DNA of 64,000 nucleotides from Leifsonia shinshuensis. Its GTDB lineage: Bacteria > Actinomycetota > Actinomycetes > Actinomycetales > Microbacteriaceae. Within the stretch, counting starts at the first letter, position 1; every line of letters begins with the position of its first letter. The notes under the pieces were generated by a model. That model saw only the letters and a list, made by a program, of their open reading frames with translations. It was not told the DNA's origin and made no database searches. The stretch spans positions 2,046,001 to 2,110,000 of the forward strand of contig NZ_JACCFL010000001.1 in assembly GCF_013410375.1 (NCBI RefSeq), in the 5' to 3' direction. Of this stretch, positions 42,987 through 50,310 are shown piece after piece. A program made the position numbers and the translations under genes.

Positions 42987-45499
42987 GGCGTCTCCTCCGT
43001 GGCCGCGCCGGTGGCGGCTGTCGCTGTGGTCGCGGCGGGCAGCGACACCACCATGGTGAGTCCGCCGCCGGGGGTGTCCTCGGCCTCCAGGGTCCCGCCC
43101 ATCCCCTCGGCGAAGCCCTTCGAGAGCGCCAGCCCCAGGCCGATCCCGGTGTCGTTGTCGGTGTCGCCCAGCCGCTGGAACGGGAGGAAGACGGCCTCGC
43201 GGCGCTCGCCGGGGATGCCGGGCCCGTGGTCGACGACCCGCAGCTGCACCGTGCCGCCGAACTCGCTGGCCGCGATGACGGGCGGCCGCCCGTCGGGCGA
43301 GAACCGCAGGGCGTTGCCGAGCAGGTTCACCAGCACGCGCTGGAGCAGCACGCCGTCGGCGAGGACCGGCGGAAGGCCCTCCGGCAGGTCGAGCTCCACC
43401 TTCGCGGGCCCGAGCCCGAGCTCTTCGAGGGCGGCCGGGATGATGTCGTCCAGCTCGGTCGGCGCGAGCGACACCCCGAGGACGCCGGCCTGGACGCGGC
43501 TGACGTCGAGCAGGTTGGTCACCAGGGTCGCCAGGCCGGCCAGGCTGTCCTCCGCGGTCTCGAGCAGCGCCTCCCTGTCGGCCTCGCTCAGGGCGAGGTC
43601 GCGCTGGCGGAGCGTGGTGACAGCGGCCGTCGCCGCCGCGAGCGGGCGGCGCAGATCGTGGCCGACCGCCGCCAGGAGGGCGCTGCGCACCCGGTCCGCC
43701 TCGGCGAGCGGGCCCAGCTCGCTCGCGGTGGCGGCGAGCTCGCGGTGCTCCAGCGCCGCGTCGAGCTGGGCGACGATGGCCGCCAGCAGGCGCCGGTCGG
43801 CGGCCTCCAGGTCGCGACCGGACAGCTCCAGCGTGCCGCGGTCGCCGACCGCGATCCGCTGCGTGTGCGCCGAGTCGGCGGGCTCGCCGTCCGTGGAGAC
43901 CACCTCGTCGCCGTCGAGCAGCCGCACACCGGTGAGTCCGAACGCCTCGCGGGTGCGGGTCACCAGCGCCTGGAGGGCGTCCTCGCCGCGGATGACGCCG
44001 CCGGCGACCGTGGCCAGCAGCTCCGCCTCCGCCGCCGCGCGCTGGGCGGCACGCGTGCGCCGCGCGGCCTGGTCGACCACCAGGCTGACCAGTGCGGCGA
44101 TGATGAGGTAGAGCACCAGCGCGACCAGGTGCAGCGGCTCGGCGATAGTGATCGTGTAGAGCGGGGCGACGAAGAAGTAGTCCAGCGTGAGGCCGGAGAG
44201 CAGAGCGGCGAACAGCGCGGGCCAGATGCCGCCGACGAGCGCGACGATCACCACCAGGAGCTGGTAGCTGAGCACGTCGGCGGTCATCGACTCGTCCGAG
44301 CGCATGGTCACCAGCAGCAGCGTCAGCAGCGGGCCGCCGACCAGGGCGAGGGCGAAGCCGTAGACCTTTCGCCGAGTGGTGAGGCCGCCGCGCGGCCGGG
44401 GCAGCGAGAACCGGCCGCCGGCGCGCGAGTGCGTGACGATGTGCACGTCGATGTCGCCGGACTCCCTGACCACCGTCGAGCCGATCCCGGGACCGGTCAG
44501 CAGGGCGGCGAGCCGGCTGCGCCGGGAGACGCCGATCACCAACTGGGTGGCGTTCTCGCCGCGGGCGAACTCGACGAGCGCCCGCGGGATGTCGCTGCCG
44601 ACCACCTGGTGATAGCTGCCGCCCAGCTGCTCGACCAGCGCGCGCTGGGCGGCGAGGGCGCCCGGCGTCGCCTCGCGCAGGCCGTCCTGGCTCGTCACGT
44701 GCACTGCCAGCAGCTCGCCGCCGGCAGACCGGGCGGCGATGCGGGCGCCGCGGCGCAGCAGCGTCTCGCCCTCCGGGCCGCCGGTGAGGGCGACGACCAC
44801 GCGCTCGCGGGCCTCCCACTTGCCGGCGATGCCGTGCTCGGCCCGGTACCGCTGCAGCGCGCTGTCCACCTCGTCGGCCAGCCAGAGCAGGGCGAGCTCG
44901 CGCAGCGCGGTCAGGTTGCCGAGCCGGAAGTAGTTGGAGAGCGCGGCGTCCACGCGCGCCGCCGGGTACACGACGCCCTCGGCCAGCCGGTCGCGCAGCG
45001 CCTGCGGGGCGAGGTCGACCACCTCGATCTGGTCGGCGCGGCGCAGCACGGCGTCCGGGATGGTCTCGCGCTGCTGCACGCCGGTGATCTGCTCCACGAC
45101 GTCGTTCAGCGACTCGATGTGCTGGATGTTGACCGTCGACATCACGTCGATGCCGGCGTCGAGCATCACCTCCACGTCCTCCCAGCGCTTGGCGTTCTCC
45201 AAGCCGGGCGCGTTGGTGTGGGCGAGCTCGTCCACGAGCGCGAGCTGCGGCGCGCGGGCCAGCACGGCGTCGAGGTCCAGTTCGGTGAGCTCCACCCCGC
45301 GGTGCTCGACGGCGCGGCGCGGCACGACCTCCAGGCCCTCCAGCATGGCGGCGGTGGCGGCGCGGCCGTGGGTCTCCACGACAGCGACCACGACGTCCTT
45401 GCCGAGCGCCTTGAGCCGCTTGCCCTCCTCGAGCATCGCGTAGGTCTTGCCGACGCCGGGGGCCGCGCCGAGCATGACCCGGAGGTGGCCACGCGCCAT
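42983..45499 (-). CDS. kdpD: Sensor histidine kinase KdpD
   Basis: K+/turgor-responsive sensor, 838 residues with full domain set. The N-terminal KdpD ATPase-like domain has Walker A GAAPGVGKTY (11-20) and LVDELAHTNAPG. A USP-like domain (about 240-360) and a four-helix membrane domain follow. After a GAF-like region comes the kinase core with AVGHDLRRPLAAA as the H-box, NLLGNALRFSPDG and GPGIPGERREAVFLPF. The phospho-His is retained, though the H-box reads HDLRRP instead of the usual HDLRTP. It lies 32 bp after ppgK and may be read from the ppgK promoter. Confidence 0.95.
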   Translation of the reverse strand: MARGHLRVMLGAAPGVGKTYAMLEEGKRLKALGKDVVVAVVETHGRAATAAMLEGLEVVPRRAVEHRGVELTELDLDAVLARAPQLALVDELAHTNAPGLENAKRWEDVEVMLDAGIDVMSTVNIQHIESLNDVVEQITGVQQRETIPDAVLRRADQIEVVDLAPQALRDRLAEGVVYPAARVDAALSNYFRLGNLTALRELALLWLADEVDSALQRYRAEHGIAGKWEARERVVVALTGGPEGETLLRRGARIAARSAGGELLAVHVTSQDGLREATPGALAAQRALVEQLGGSYHQVVGSDIPRALVEFARGENATQLVIGVSRRSRLAALLTGPGIGSTVVRESGDIDVHIVTHSRAGGRFSLPRPRGGLTTRRKVYGFALALVGGPLLTLLLVTMRSDESMTADVLSYQLLVVIVALVGGIWPALFAALLSGLTLDYFFVAPLYTITIAEPLHLVALVLYLIIAALVSLVVDQAARRTRAAQRAAAEAELLATVAGGVIRGEDALQALVTRTREAFGLTGVRLLDGDEVVSTDGEPADSAHTQRIAVGDRGTLELSGRDLEAADRRLLAAIVAQLDAALEHRELAATASELGPLAEADRVRSALLAAVGHDLRRPLAAATAAVTTLRQRDLALSEADREALLETAEDSLAGLATLVTNLLDVSRVQAGVLGVSLAPTELDDIIPAALEELGLGPAKVELDLPEGLPPVLADGVLLQRVLVNLLGNALRFSPDGRPPVIAASEFGGTVQLRVVDHGPGIPGERREAVFLPFQRLGDTDNDTGIGLGLALSKGFAEGMGGTLEAEDTPGGGLTMVVSLPAATTATAATGAATEETP

Positions 45500-45531
45500 T
45501 CGCTCTCGATCCCTCTCGTGATGCCGGCCGG

Positions 45532-46356
45532 TCAGCGGCCGGGCTCGTCTGGGGAGACCCCGACCTCCGCCGACCGTCCGCGCGCTCCCGCGTCGCGGCG
45601 CTCGCTGCGCACTGCGAGCGCCGCGGCGCCCAGGATGCCCGCGTTGTTGCGGTGCACCGCCGGGACGATCTCGGTGTTGAGCTCCAGCAGCGGCAGGAAC
45701 TCTTCATAGTTCTTGGAGACGCCGCCGCCGACGATGAAGAGGTCCGGGGTGAACAGGAACTCGAGCGTCGAGTAGTACTTCTGCAGCCGCTTGGCCCACT
45801 TCTCCCAGGAGAGGTCCTCGCGCTCCTTCGCCGAGTAGGCGGCCCGCGACTCGGCGTCGTGGCCCTCGATCTCCAGGTGGCCCAGCTCCGCGTTCGGGAT
45901 GAGCACGCCGTCGTAGATGAGCGCCGAGCCGATGCCGGTGCCGAGCGTGGTCATGATGATCAGGCCGTCCTTGCCCTTCGCCGCGCCGAAGCGCGTCTCC
46001 GCGTAGCCGGCGGCGTCCGCGTCGTTGACGAAGTGGATGGAGCGGCCCAGCGCCTTCTCGAACAGCTCCTCGGCGTGCAGCCCGATCCACTTCTTGGAGA
46101 CGTTGGCGGCCGAGAGCGTGACGCCGTGACTGACGATCGCGGGGAAGCACACGCCCACAGGCGCGTCCGGCTCCTCGGCCGCGAGCTTCTCGACGATCTC
46201 CGTTGCGGTCTGGACGATGTCGTCCGGCTTGCCGCCCTCCGGCGTCGGGAGCTTGATGCGATCGCTGATCAGCTCACCGCTGTCGAGATCGACCAGCGCC
46301 CCCTTGATCCCGGTTCCGCCGACGTCGATGCCGATTGCGTGGTTCTGCGCGCTCAT
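45532..46356 (-). CDS. ppgK: Polyphosphate glucokinase PpgK
   Basis: Phosphorylates glucose using polyphosphate (and ATP), an actinobacterial speciality. The 274 residues have the ROK-type phosphate loop IGIDVGGTGIKGALV, VGVCFPAIVSHGV, NDADAAGYAE, TTLGTGIGSAL, AELGHLEIEG and EKWAKRLQKYYSTLEFLFTPDLFIVGGGVSK. The frame extends 6 nt upstream to a GTG, but a -10 element spaced 7 nt from the ATG at 46356 makes that the start. The C-terminal ~25 residues are low complexity. Confidence 0.94.
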   Translation of the reverse strand: MSAQNHAIGIDVGGTGIKGALVDLDSGELISDRIKLPTPEGGKPDDIVQTATEIVEKLAAEEPDAPVGVCFPAIVSHGVTLSAANVSKKWIGLHAEELFEKALGRSIHFVNDADAAGYAETRFGAAKGKDGLIIMTTLGTGIGSALIYDGVLIPNAELGHLEIEGHDAESRAAYSAKEREDLSWEKWAKRLQKYYSTLEFLFTPDLFIVGGGVSKNYEEFLPLLELNTEIVPAVHRNNAGILGAAALAVRSERRDAGARGRSAEVGVSPDEPGR

Positions 46357-46363
46357 GCCCACG

Positions 46364-46369
46364 AATCTA
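46364..46369 (-). promoter_or_regulatory. -10 element giving leaderless ppgK
   Basis: Minus-strand TAGATT ends 7 nt before the ATG at 46356. Confidence 0.6.
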
Positions 46370-46405
46370 CCGCGCGGTCCGCTGCGTCGGCAGGAGGCCC
46401 GGCGG

Positions 46406-47272
46406 TCAGGGCAGCGTCAGGATCTCCGCGCCGCGCTCGGTGACGACCAGCGTGTGCTCGAACTGGGCGGTGATGCTGCGGTCACGGGTGACCACGGTCC
46501 AGTCGTCCGCCCACATGTCCCACTCGCTCGTGCCGAGCGTGAGCATCGGCTCGATGGTGAAGACCATCCCGACCTCCATCACGTCGTCGAAGGCGGGGGC
46601 GGCGTCGTAGTGCGGGATGATCAGCCCGGAGTGGAACGCGGCGCCGACCCCGTGGCCGGTGAAGTCGCGCACCACGCCGTAGCCGAAGCGCTTGGCGTAC
46701 GACTCGATGGCGCGGCCGATCACGTTGACCTCGCGCCCGGGGGCGACCGCCTTGATGCCGCGGTTCAGCGCCTCCCTGGTCCGCTCCACCAGCAGGGTGA
46801 CCTCCTGCGACGCGGTCCCGACGATGAAGGTCTGGTTGCTGTCGCCGTGGAAGCCGTTCGTGTAGGCGGTGATGTCGATGTTGACGATGTCGCCGTCCTC
46901 GAGCATGGTGTCGTCCGGGATGCCGTGGCAGACCACCTCGTTGACCGAGCTGCAGATCGACTTCGGGTAGCCGCGGTAGCCGAGCGTCGACGGGTAGGCG
47001 TCGTGCTCGATCAGGAACTCGTGGCCGATCGCGTCCAGCTCCTCGGTGGTGATGCCCGGGCGCACCGCCTCGCCGACCCGTTCGATGGCCCGCGCGGCGA
47101 TCCGGCCGGACTCGCGGATCAACTCGATCTCGGCGGGGGTGTACACGTCGCCGCGGTCCGAGGGCGCCGGGCCCGGCTTGCCGACGTACTCCGGCCGGGG
47201 GATCCGGGACGGGACGTGGCGCAGCGCGGTGACGCGGCCGGGGACCAGGTGACCGGCGGAATCCTTGGGCAT
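46406..47272 (-). CDS. map: Type I methionine aminopeptidase
   Basis: Removes the initiator methionine from new proteins. The N-terminal ~35 residues (HLVPGRVTALRHVPSRIPRPEYV) are the extension that contains a proline-rich ribosome-binding-type motif in actinobacterial MetAP. The pita-bread core follows with VCHGIPDDTMLEDGDIVNIDITAYTNGFHGDSNQTF (two metal aspartates), GHGVGAAFHS and FTIEPML. The frame is open to 47509, but ATG 47272 fits the family and the predicted transcription start. 288 residues. Confidence 0.95.
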   Translation of the reverse strand: MPKDSAGHLVPGRVTALRHVPSRIPRPEYVGKPGPAPSDRGDVYTPAEIELIRESGRIAARAIERVGEAVRPGITTEELDAIGHEFLIEHDAYPSTLGYRGYPKSICSSVNEVVCHGIPDDTMLEDGDIVNIDITAYTNGFHGDSNQTFIVGTASQEVTLLVERTREALNRGIKAVAPGREVNVIGRAIESYAKRFGYGVVRDFTGHGVGAAFHSGLIIPHYDAAPAFDDVMEVGMVFTIEPMLTLGTSEWDMWADDWTVVTRDRSITAQFEHTLVVTERGAEILTLP

Positions 47273-47277
47273 AGGAT
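47272..47277 (+). promoter_or_regulatory. -10 element giving leaderless SPOR-like gene
   Basis: TAGGAT ends 7 nt before the ATG at 47285; GTGACC 17 bp upstream (47249-47254) is a fair -35. It overlaps the map start codon. Confidence 0.65.
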
Positions 47278-47279
47278 CA

Positions 47280-47285
47280 AGCTTA
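47280..47285 (-). promoter_or_regulatory. -10 element giving leaderless map
   Basis: Minus-strand TAAGCT ends 7 nt before the map ATG (47272) and overlaps the start codon of the divergent gene. No good -35 is visible. Confidence 0.5.
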
Positions 47286-47497
47286 TGACCGGCGAGAACG
47301 ACTACGGGATCAAGCAGGATGCCGAGCACAAGTACTGGTACAACATGAAGACCGGCCAGGTCGAGCAGGGTTTCCTCTCGCCCGCCCCGGACCGCGTCGG
47401 CCCCTTCGACACCCGCGTGGAGGCCGAGCACGCGCTCGAGAAGCTCCGCGAGAACAGCGCGAAGTGGGCCGAGGAGGACGCCGAAGAGGGCCGGTGA
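47285..47497 (+). CDS. Small SPOR-like domain protein
   Basis: A 70-residue protein, MTGENDYGIKQDAEHKYWYNMKTGQVEQGFLSPAPDRVGPFDTRVEAEHALEKLRENSAKWAEEDAEEG. The core KYWYNMKTGQVEQG...DRVGPFDTRVEAEHAL resembles the strand-helix unit of SPOR domains, but it has no signal peptide or membrane span, so a peptidoglycan role is not implied. Start fixed by the -10 spacing. Divergent from map with overlapping promoters, and 10 bp before the DUF6194 gene. Confidence 0.75.
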   Translation: MTGENDYGIKQDAEHKYWYNMKTGQVEQGFLSPAPDRVGPFDTRVEAEHALEKLRENSAKWAEEDAEEGR

Positions 47498-47507
47498 CGT
47501 CGCCCGC

Positions 47508-48014
47508 ATGACGATGGAACGGATCCTCGCCGAGGTCAGAGGCTTCGACGGGGTGCTTGAACTCGCGCCGGAGCCCGGTAGCGCGTACCCCGAGATCTCG
47601 TGGGGCGACCACTACTTCTACTACGCGCCGGACGGCGTGGTGCCGACCAAAAGGCAGCCGTACGCGACGATCGTGACGAAGGACTACCCGGACGACGTCG
47701 AGTCGCGGCTCGGCGATCCCGGCCGCTGGCGGCTCAACATCCACGTAGGCCCGAAGACGGCGGCCGAGCTGGTCGCCGGAGCGACGGCCGGCTACGACGC
47801 CGAGGACGTCTTCCTTCCGCACCCGCTCTACGGCGACTACGGCTGGGTGTGCGTCGTGAATCCCGGCGCGGCCACTCTCGAGCGCGCACTCGCGGCGCTG
47901 CGCGACGCGCACACCGAGGACCGCCGCCGCGTCGAGCGCCGCCAGGCGACCACCGGCCAGGCGACCACCGGCCAGGCGACCACCGGCCAGGCGACGACCG
48001 GGGAGAACGCCTAG
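47508..48014 (+). CDS. DUF6194 family protein with C-terminal tandem repeat
   Basis: 168 residues; no known biochemical function. The conserved part (about 1-145) has GSAYPEISWGDHYFYYAPDGVVPTKRQPYATIVTKDYPDD, WRLNIHVGPKTAAEL and HPLYGDYGWVCVVNPG. The tail repeats QATTG four times from a 15-bp DNA repeat and is probably disordered. ATG 10 nt after the SPOR-like gene, so they likely share a transcript. Its TAG stop shares CTAG with the stop codon of convergent panB. Confidence 0.8.
   Translation: MTMERILAEVRGFDGVLELAPEPGSAYPEISWGDHYFYYAPDGVVPTKRQPYATIVTKDYPDDVESRLGDPGRWRLNIHVGPKTAAELVAGATAGYDAEDVFLPHPLYGDYGWVCVVNPGAATLERALAALRDAHTEDRRRVERRQATTGQATTGQATTGQATTGENA
47943..48002 (+). repeat. 15-bp tandem repeat in the DUF6194 gene
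   Basis: GCGACCACCGGCCAG is repeated three times exactly, with a fourth variant copy (GCGACGACCGGGGAG). It keeps the reading frame; copy number could vary by slippage. Confidence 0.9.
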
Positions 48015-48862
48015 AAGCTGTGCTCGGGCGCGGGGAAGACGCCGGACTGGACTTCCGCCTTGTAGGTGCGCGCGGCCTCGGAGAGGGCGCCCTTCAGGTC
48101 CGCGTACTGCTTCACGAAGCGCGGGATGCGGCCGGTCGTGAACCCGGCCCAGTCCGTCCAGACCAGCAGCTGCCCGTCCACGTGCGGGCCGGCGCCGACG
48201 CCGATGGTCGGGATGCGCAGCTCCTGGGTGACCCGCTGGGCGACGTCCGCCGGCACCATCTCCATCACGACCGCGAACGCCCCGGCCTCCTGGACCGCGT
48301 GCGCGTCGGCGAGGATCTGCTCCGCGCTCTCGCCGCGGCCCTGCACGATGTGACCGCCGAGGCCGTGCTCGCTCTGCGGGGTGAAGCCGATGTGCGCCAT
48401 CACCGGGATGCCGGCGCCGACGATGCGGCGGATCTGCTTGGCGCTGCGGCGGCCGCCCTCCAGCTTGACCGCGTGCGCCCCGGTCTCCTTCATGAAGCGC
48501 ACCGCCGTGTGCAGCGCCTCCTGCGGGCCCGTCTCGTACGAGCCGAACGGCATGTCGGCGACCACGAACGCGCGCTTGACCGCCTTCGCGACCGCGCGGG
48601 TCAGCGGGATCAGGTCGTCGACGGTGACGGGAAGCGTCGTGTCGTAGCCGAGCACGTTGTTGCCCGCCGAGTCGCCGACCAGCAGGAAGTCGATGCCCGC
48701 CTCGTCGAAGATCTGGGCGGTCAGCATGTCGTAGCTGGTCAGCCCGGTGAACGGCTCTCCCGCCTCCTTCGCCGACTGGAAGTGGCGGGTCCGCACCCGC
48801 TTCAGCGACTCCATCGCCGGCGTTGCGGGGTGGACGGAGGGCACAGGGGACTGCTCGCTCAT
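48011..48862 (-). CDS. panB: 3-methyl-2-oxobutanoate hydroxymethyltransferase PanB
   Basis: First committed step of pantothenate synthesis. The TIM-barrel protein of 283 residues shows FTGLTSYDMLTAQIFDEAGIDFLLVGDSAGNNVLGYDTTLPVT, with the Mg-binding aspartate in VGDS, FVVADMPFGSY, AHAVKLEGG, PVMAHIGFTPQ and GIGAGPHVDGQLLVWTD-like IGVGAGPHVDGQLLVW. ATG 48862 set by promoter spacing. No other pan gene is nearby. Confidence 0.96.
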   Translation of the reverse strand: MSEQSPVPSVHPATPAMESLKRVRTRHFQSAKEAGEPFTGLTSYDMLTAQIFDEAGIDFLLVGDSAGNNVLGYDTTLPVTVDDLIPLTRAVAKAVKRAFVVADMPFGSYETGPQEALHTAVRFMKETGAHAVKLEGGRRSAKQIRRIVGAGIPVMAHIGFTPQSEHGLGGHIVQGRGESAEQILADAHAVQEAGAFAVVMEMVPADVAQRVTQELRIPTIGVGAGPHVDGQLLVWTDWAGFTTGRIPRFVKQYADLKGALSEAARTYKAEVQSGVFPAPEHSF

Positions 48863-48869
48863 GCGCCCC

Positions 48870-48875
48870 AGTCTA
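48870..48875 (-). promoter_or_regulatory. -10 element giving leaderless panB
   Basis: Minus-strand TAGACT ends 7 nt before the panB ATG at 48862. Confidence 0.6.
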
Positions 48876-48965
48876 GTGACGCGCTGGTGACGCGGCCCCG
48901 GCGGGCATCCGGCCGGTTTCCCGCCGCGGAACCACTAGTCTGGAGGGGCCGACGAAAGGGGCAGG

Positions 48966-50303
48966 ATGGACAAGCAGCGCGACTTCGTTCTTCGCACCAT
49001 CGAGGAGCGCGGCGTCAAGTTCGTGAGGCTGTGGTTCACCGACGTGGTCGGCACGCTCAAATCCGTGGCGATCGCCCCGGCCGAGGTCGAGGGCGCGTTC
49101 ACCGAGGGCCTCGGCTTCGACGGCTCCGCCATCGAGGGCCTGACCCGTGCGTTCGAGTCCGACCTGCTGGCGCATCCGGACCCCACGACGTTCCAGATCC
49201 TGCCGTGGCGCGGGGAGGTCGACCCGACCGCCCGCATGTTCTGCGACATCACCACGCCCGACGGCCAGCCGTCGGTCTCCGACCCGCGCAACGTGCTCAA
49301 GCGCACGCTGGAGAAGGCAGCCGACCGCGGCTTCACCTTCTACACGCACCCGGAGATCGAGTTCTACCTGCTCAAGTCCTCCACCTTCGGCGACGAGGGC
49401 CCGGAGCCCGTGGACTCGGCCGGCTACTTCGACAACGTCCCTGGCGGCACGGCGCACGACTTCCGCCGCCGCTCGGTGCGAATGCTGGAAGACCTCGGCA
49501 TCTCGGTGGAGTTCAGCCACCACGAGGCCGGCCCCGGCCAGAACGAGATCGACCTCCGCTACGCCGACGCGCTGACCACCGCGGACAACATCATGACGTT
49601 CCGCACGGTCATCAAGGAGGTGGCGATCGAGCAGGGCGTCTACGCGACCTTCATGCCGAAGCCGCTCTCCGGCCACCCGGGCTCCGGCATGCACACCCAC
49701 ATGTCGCTGTTCGAGGGCGACACGAACGCGTTCTTCGAGGCGGGCGCGCAGTACCAGCTCTCGAAGACCGGGCGGCAGTTCATCGCCGGCCTGCTCAAGC
49801 ACGCGCCGGAGATCACGGCCGTCACGAACCAGTTCGTCAACTCCTACAAGCGGCTCTGGGGCGGCGACGAGGCGCCGAGCTTCGTCTGCTGGGGGCACAA
49901 CAACCGCTCCGCGCTCGTCCGCGTCCCGCTCTACAAGCCGAACAAGGGCCAGAGCTCGCGCGTCGAGTACCGCGCCATCGACTCCGCCGCGAACCCCTAC
50001 CTGGCGTTCTCGCTGATGCTGGCCGCCGGCCTCAAGGGCATCGAGGGGCAGTACGAACTGCCGCCGGAGGCCGAGGACAACGTCTGGGCGCTCTCCGACG
50101 CCGAGCGGCGTGCGCTCGGCTACAGCCAGCTCCCGGCCAGCCTCGACCACGCCATCTCGCTCATGGAGGACTCCGAGCTGGTGGCCGAGACGCTCGGCGA
50201 GTCGGTCTTCAACTACGTGCTGCTGAACAAGCGGCGCGAGTGGGCGGAGTACCGGGCGCAGGTCACGCCGTTCGAGCTGCGATCGAACCTCGAGATCCTC
50301 TGA
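48966..50303 (+). CDS. glnA2: Glutamine synthetase, GlnA2 type
   Basis: Type I glutamine synthetase fold, 445 residues, shorter than the second copy at 56390-57814. It has GLGFDGSAIEGL, EIEFYLLKS, FSHHEAGPGQNEIDLRYADAL, MPKPLSGHPGSGMHTHMSLFEG, the ATP-loop region NSYKRLWGGDEAPSFVCWGHNNRSALVRVP and EYRAIDSAANPYLAFSLML. The usual adenylylation site NLYDLPPEE is replaced by GQYELPPEA, so control by GlnE is less certain than for glnA. ATG follows GGGGCAGG; a TAGTCT lies about 25 bp upstream. The glnE gene begins 7 nt after it. Confidence 0.92.
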   Translation: MDKQRDFVLRTIEERGVKFVRLWFTDVVGTLKSVAIAPAEVEGAFTEGLGFDGSAIEGLTRAFESDLLAHPDPTTFQILPWRGEVDPTARMFCDITTPDGQPSVSDPRNVLKRTLEKAADRGFTFYTHPEIEFYLLKSSTFGDEGPEPVDSAGYFDNVPGGTAHDFRRRSVRMLEDLGISVEFSHHEAGPGQNEIDLRYADALTTADNIMTFRTVIKEVAIEQGVYATFMPKPLSGHPGSGMHTHMSLFEGDTNAFFEAGAQYQLSKTGRQFIAGLLKHAPEITAVTNQFVNSYKRLWGGDEAPSFVCWGHNNRSALVRVPLYKPNKGQSSRVEYRAIDSAANPYLAFSLMLAAGLKGIEGQYELPPEAEDNVWALSDAERRALGYSQLPASLDHAISLMEDSELVAETLGESVFNYVLLNKRREWAEYRAQVTPFELRSNLEIL

Positions 50304-50310
50304 TCCGCAC

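Noticed and set aside
43226..45709. 827-residue plus-strand frame opposite kdpD
   Set aside because: Low-complexity Arg/Gly/Asp/Glu shadow; kdpD on the minus strand has complete domains.
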